This document shows positions 5,751 to 6,266 of a DNA stretch of 6,266 bases, piece after piece. This DNA is from Lentimicrobiaceae bacterium. GTDB taxonomy: Bacteria; Bacteroidota; Bacteroidia; Bacteroidales; Lentimicrobiaceae. The stretch spans positions 1 to 6,266 of the forward strand of contig JAQVEI010000149.1 of assembly GCA_028697695.1 (NCBI GenBank), written 5' to 3'. The position numbers and the translations under genes were made by a program. Each line of letters starts with the position of its first letter. Within the stretch, counting starts at the first letter, position 1. The notes beneath the pieces are model-generated. The model made no database searches and was not told the DNA's origin. It saw only the letters and a program-made list of their open reading frames with translations.

Positions 5751-6266
5751 AATATTGTATGCTTTTGGCATTATTTATTTTTTCTATTGGTAGCCAGTTG
5801 TTTGCACAGGGTAACGAGGGGCTTATATCCGCATTCAGCCGGAGCTACACTTCTGAAGTAAGTGGAGATTATGGTAAAGCCATCGAGGCGCTTAAAGGTG
5901 TATATGATGAATCATCCTACGAGATTAACCTGCGTTTGGGATGGCTCAACTACCTGGCAGGACAGTTTACTGCATCGGTTGCCCATTACAATAAAGCCAT
6001 TGCTATCCGCCCGCTTTCTATCGAGGCACGATTGGGGTTTGCATTGCCCTCCTCAGCTTTGGGTAACTGGAATCAGGTTGTTGCCTGCTACCTTGAAATA
6101 CTGAAACTTGATCCCAATAATTATACCGTCAATTATAGATTGGGAACCATATATTATGGAAGAGAAGACTATGCGGAGGCATATAAATATCTGGAACTCA
6201 TCGCAAATTTATACCCTTTTGATTACGAAGCATTGATTATGTTTGGATGGGTACACTACAGAATGG
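5732..6266 (+). CDS. Secreted tetratricopeptide-repeat protein (3' partial)
   Basis: An open frame runs from ATG 5732 to the right edge (178 residues visible, no stop). It starts 19 bases before the end of the barrel-protein gene in another frame, behind a GGAGG site. The N-terminus is a signal peptide: basic MENKRLK, a hydrophobic core at about 9-21, and cleavage LFA|Q after Ala25. The mature part is a run of TPRs. Recognisable units are near residues 44-60 (SGDYGKAIEAL), 63-96 (LGWLNYLAGQF..AHYNKAIAIRPLS), 97-130 (LGNWNQVVACYLEILKLDPNN) and 131-164 (LGTIYYGREDYAEAYKYLELI), with the typical G-Y/W-A-P spacing; a further repeat begins at 165. It is expected to work in the periplasm or at the outer membrane as a protein-protein interaction scaffold. 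Since its upstream neighbour couples helical repeats to a barrel, this one may also continue into a barrel beyond the window, but that is not visible. Confidence 0.88.
   Translation, partial: MENKRLKYCMLLALFIFSIGSQLFAQGNEGLISAFSRSYTSEVSGDYGKAIEALKGVYDESSYEINLRLGWLNYLAGQFTASVAHYNKAIAIRPLSIEARLGFALPSSALGNWNQVVACYLEILKLDPNNYTVNYRLGTIYYGREDYAEAYKYLELIANLYPFDYEALIMFGWVHYRM

Noticed and set aside
5862..6104. Plus-strand 80-codon frame inside the last gene
   Set aside because: The overlapping frame from ATG 5732 has a signal peptide and clear TPRs and continues to the window edge, so this is an out-of-frame shadow.
1..6266. Mobile elements, CRISPR arrays, tRNA or rRNA genes
   Set aside because: No transposase, integrase, regularly spaced repeats or RNA gene signature was seen on either strand.

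Overview
The window looks like a chromosomal segment of a member of the Bacteroidota. The coding strand is dense and entirely plus, and most genes start without a Shine-Dalgarno sequence after A/T-rich leaders. Both secreted proteins have signal peptides ending in Ala followed by Gln. The sigma factor and the mixture of TPR and outer-membrane-barrel proteins are also typical of that phylum. I cannot name a genus from the sequence.

Region 1 (1-1512) is a two-gene unit. The 3' end of an upstream gene, possibly an ATP-grasp enzyme, is followed 14 bases later by a complete fold-type III PLP-dependent decarboxylase of the diaminopimelate/ornithine decarboxylase superfamily. The decarboxylase has the PLP lysine, EPGR and GPxC motifs. 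It also has an unusual N-terminal extension of about 30 residues. Its substrate is not known, and a small-molecule amine product is only an inference.

Region 2 (1513-1654) is a short A/T-rich gap. It contains a T9 tract that could be a weak terminator, a weak candidate Bacteroidota-type promoter, and the start of a second transcription unit.

Region 3 (1655-6266) is a compact apparent operon of four genes: an ECF-type sigma factor; a 723-residue fusion of a urea-transporter-type membrane domain, an M23 (LytM-like) peptidase domain and an unrecognised C-terminal domain; a secreted protein with an N-terminal helical/TPR-like part and a C-terminal outer membrane beta-barrel; and a secreted TPR protein that runs off the window. 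The junctions are very tight (17-base gap, ATGA overlap, 19-base overlap), so the genes are probably co-transcribed and translationally coupled. Together they suggest an envelope module in which a dedicated sigma factor controls an inner-membrane channel/M23 protein and outer-membrane or periplasmic TPR partners. No urease or urea-metabolism gene and no recognisable anti-sigma factor is visible. The physiological role is therefore open, and this module is the most interesting content of the window.
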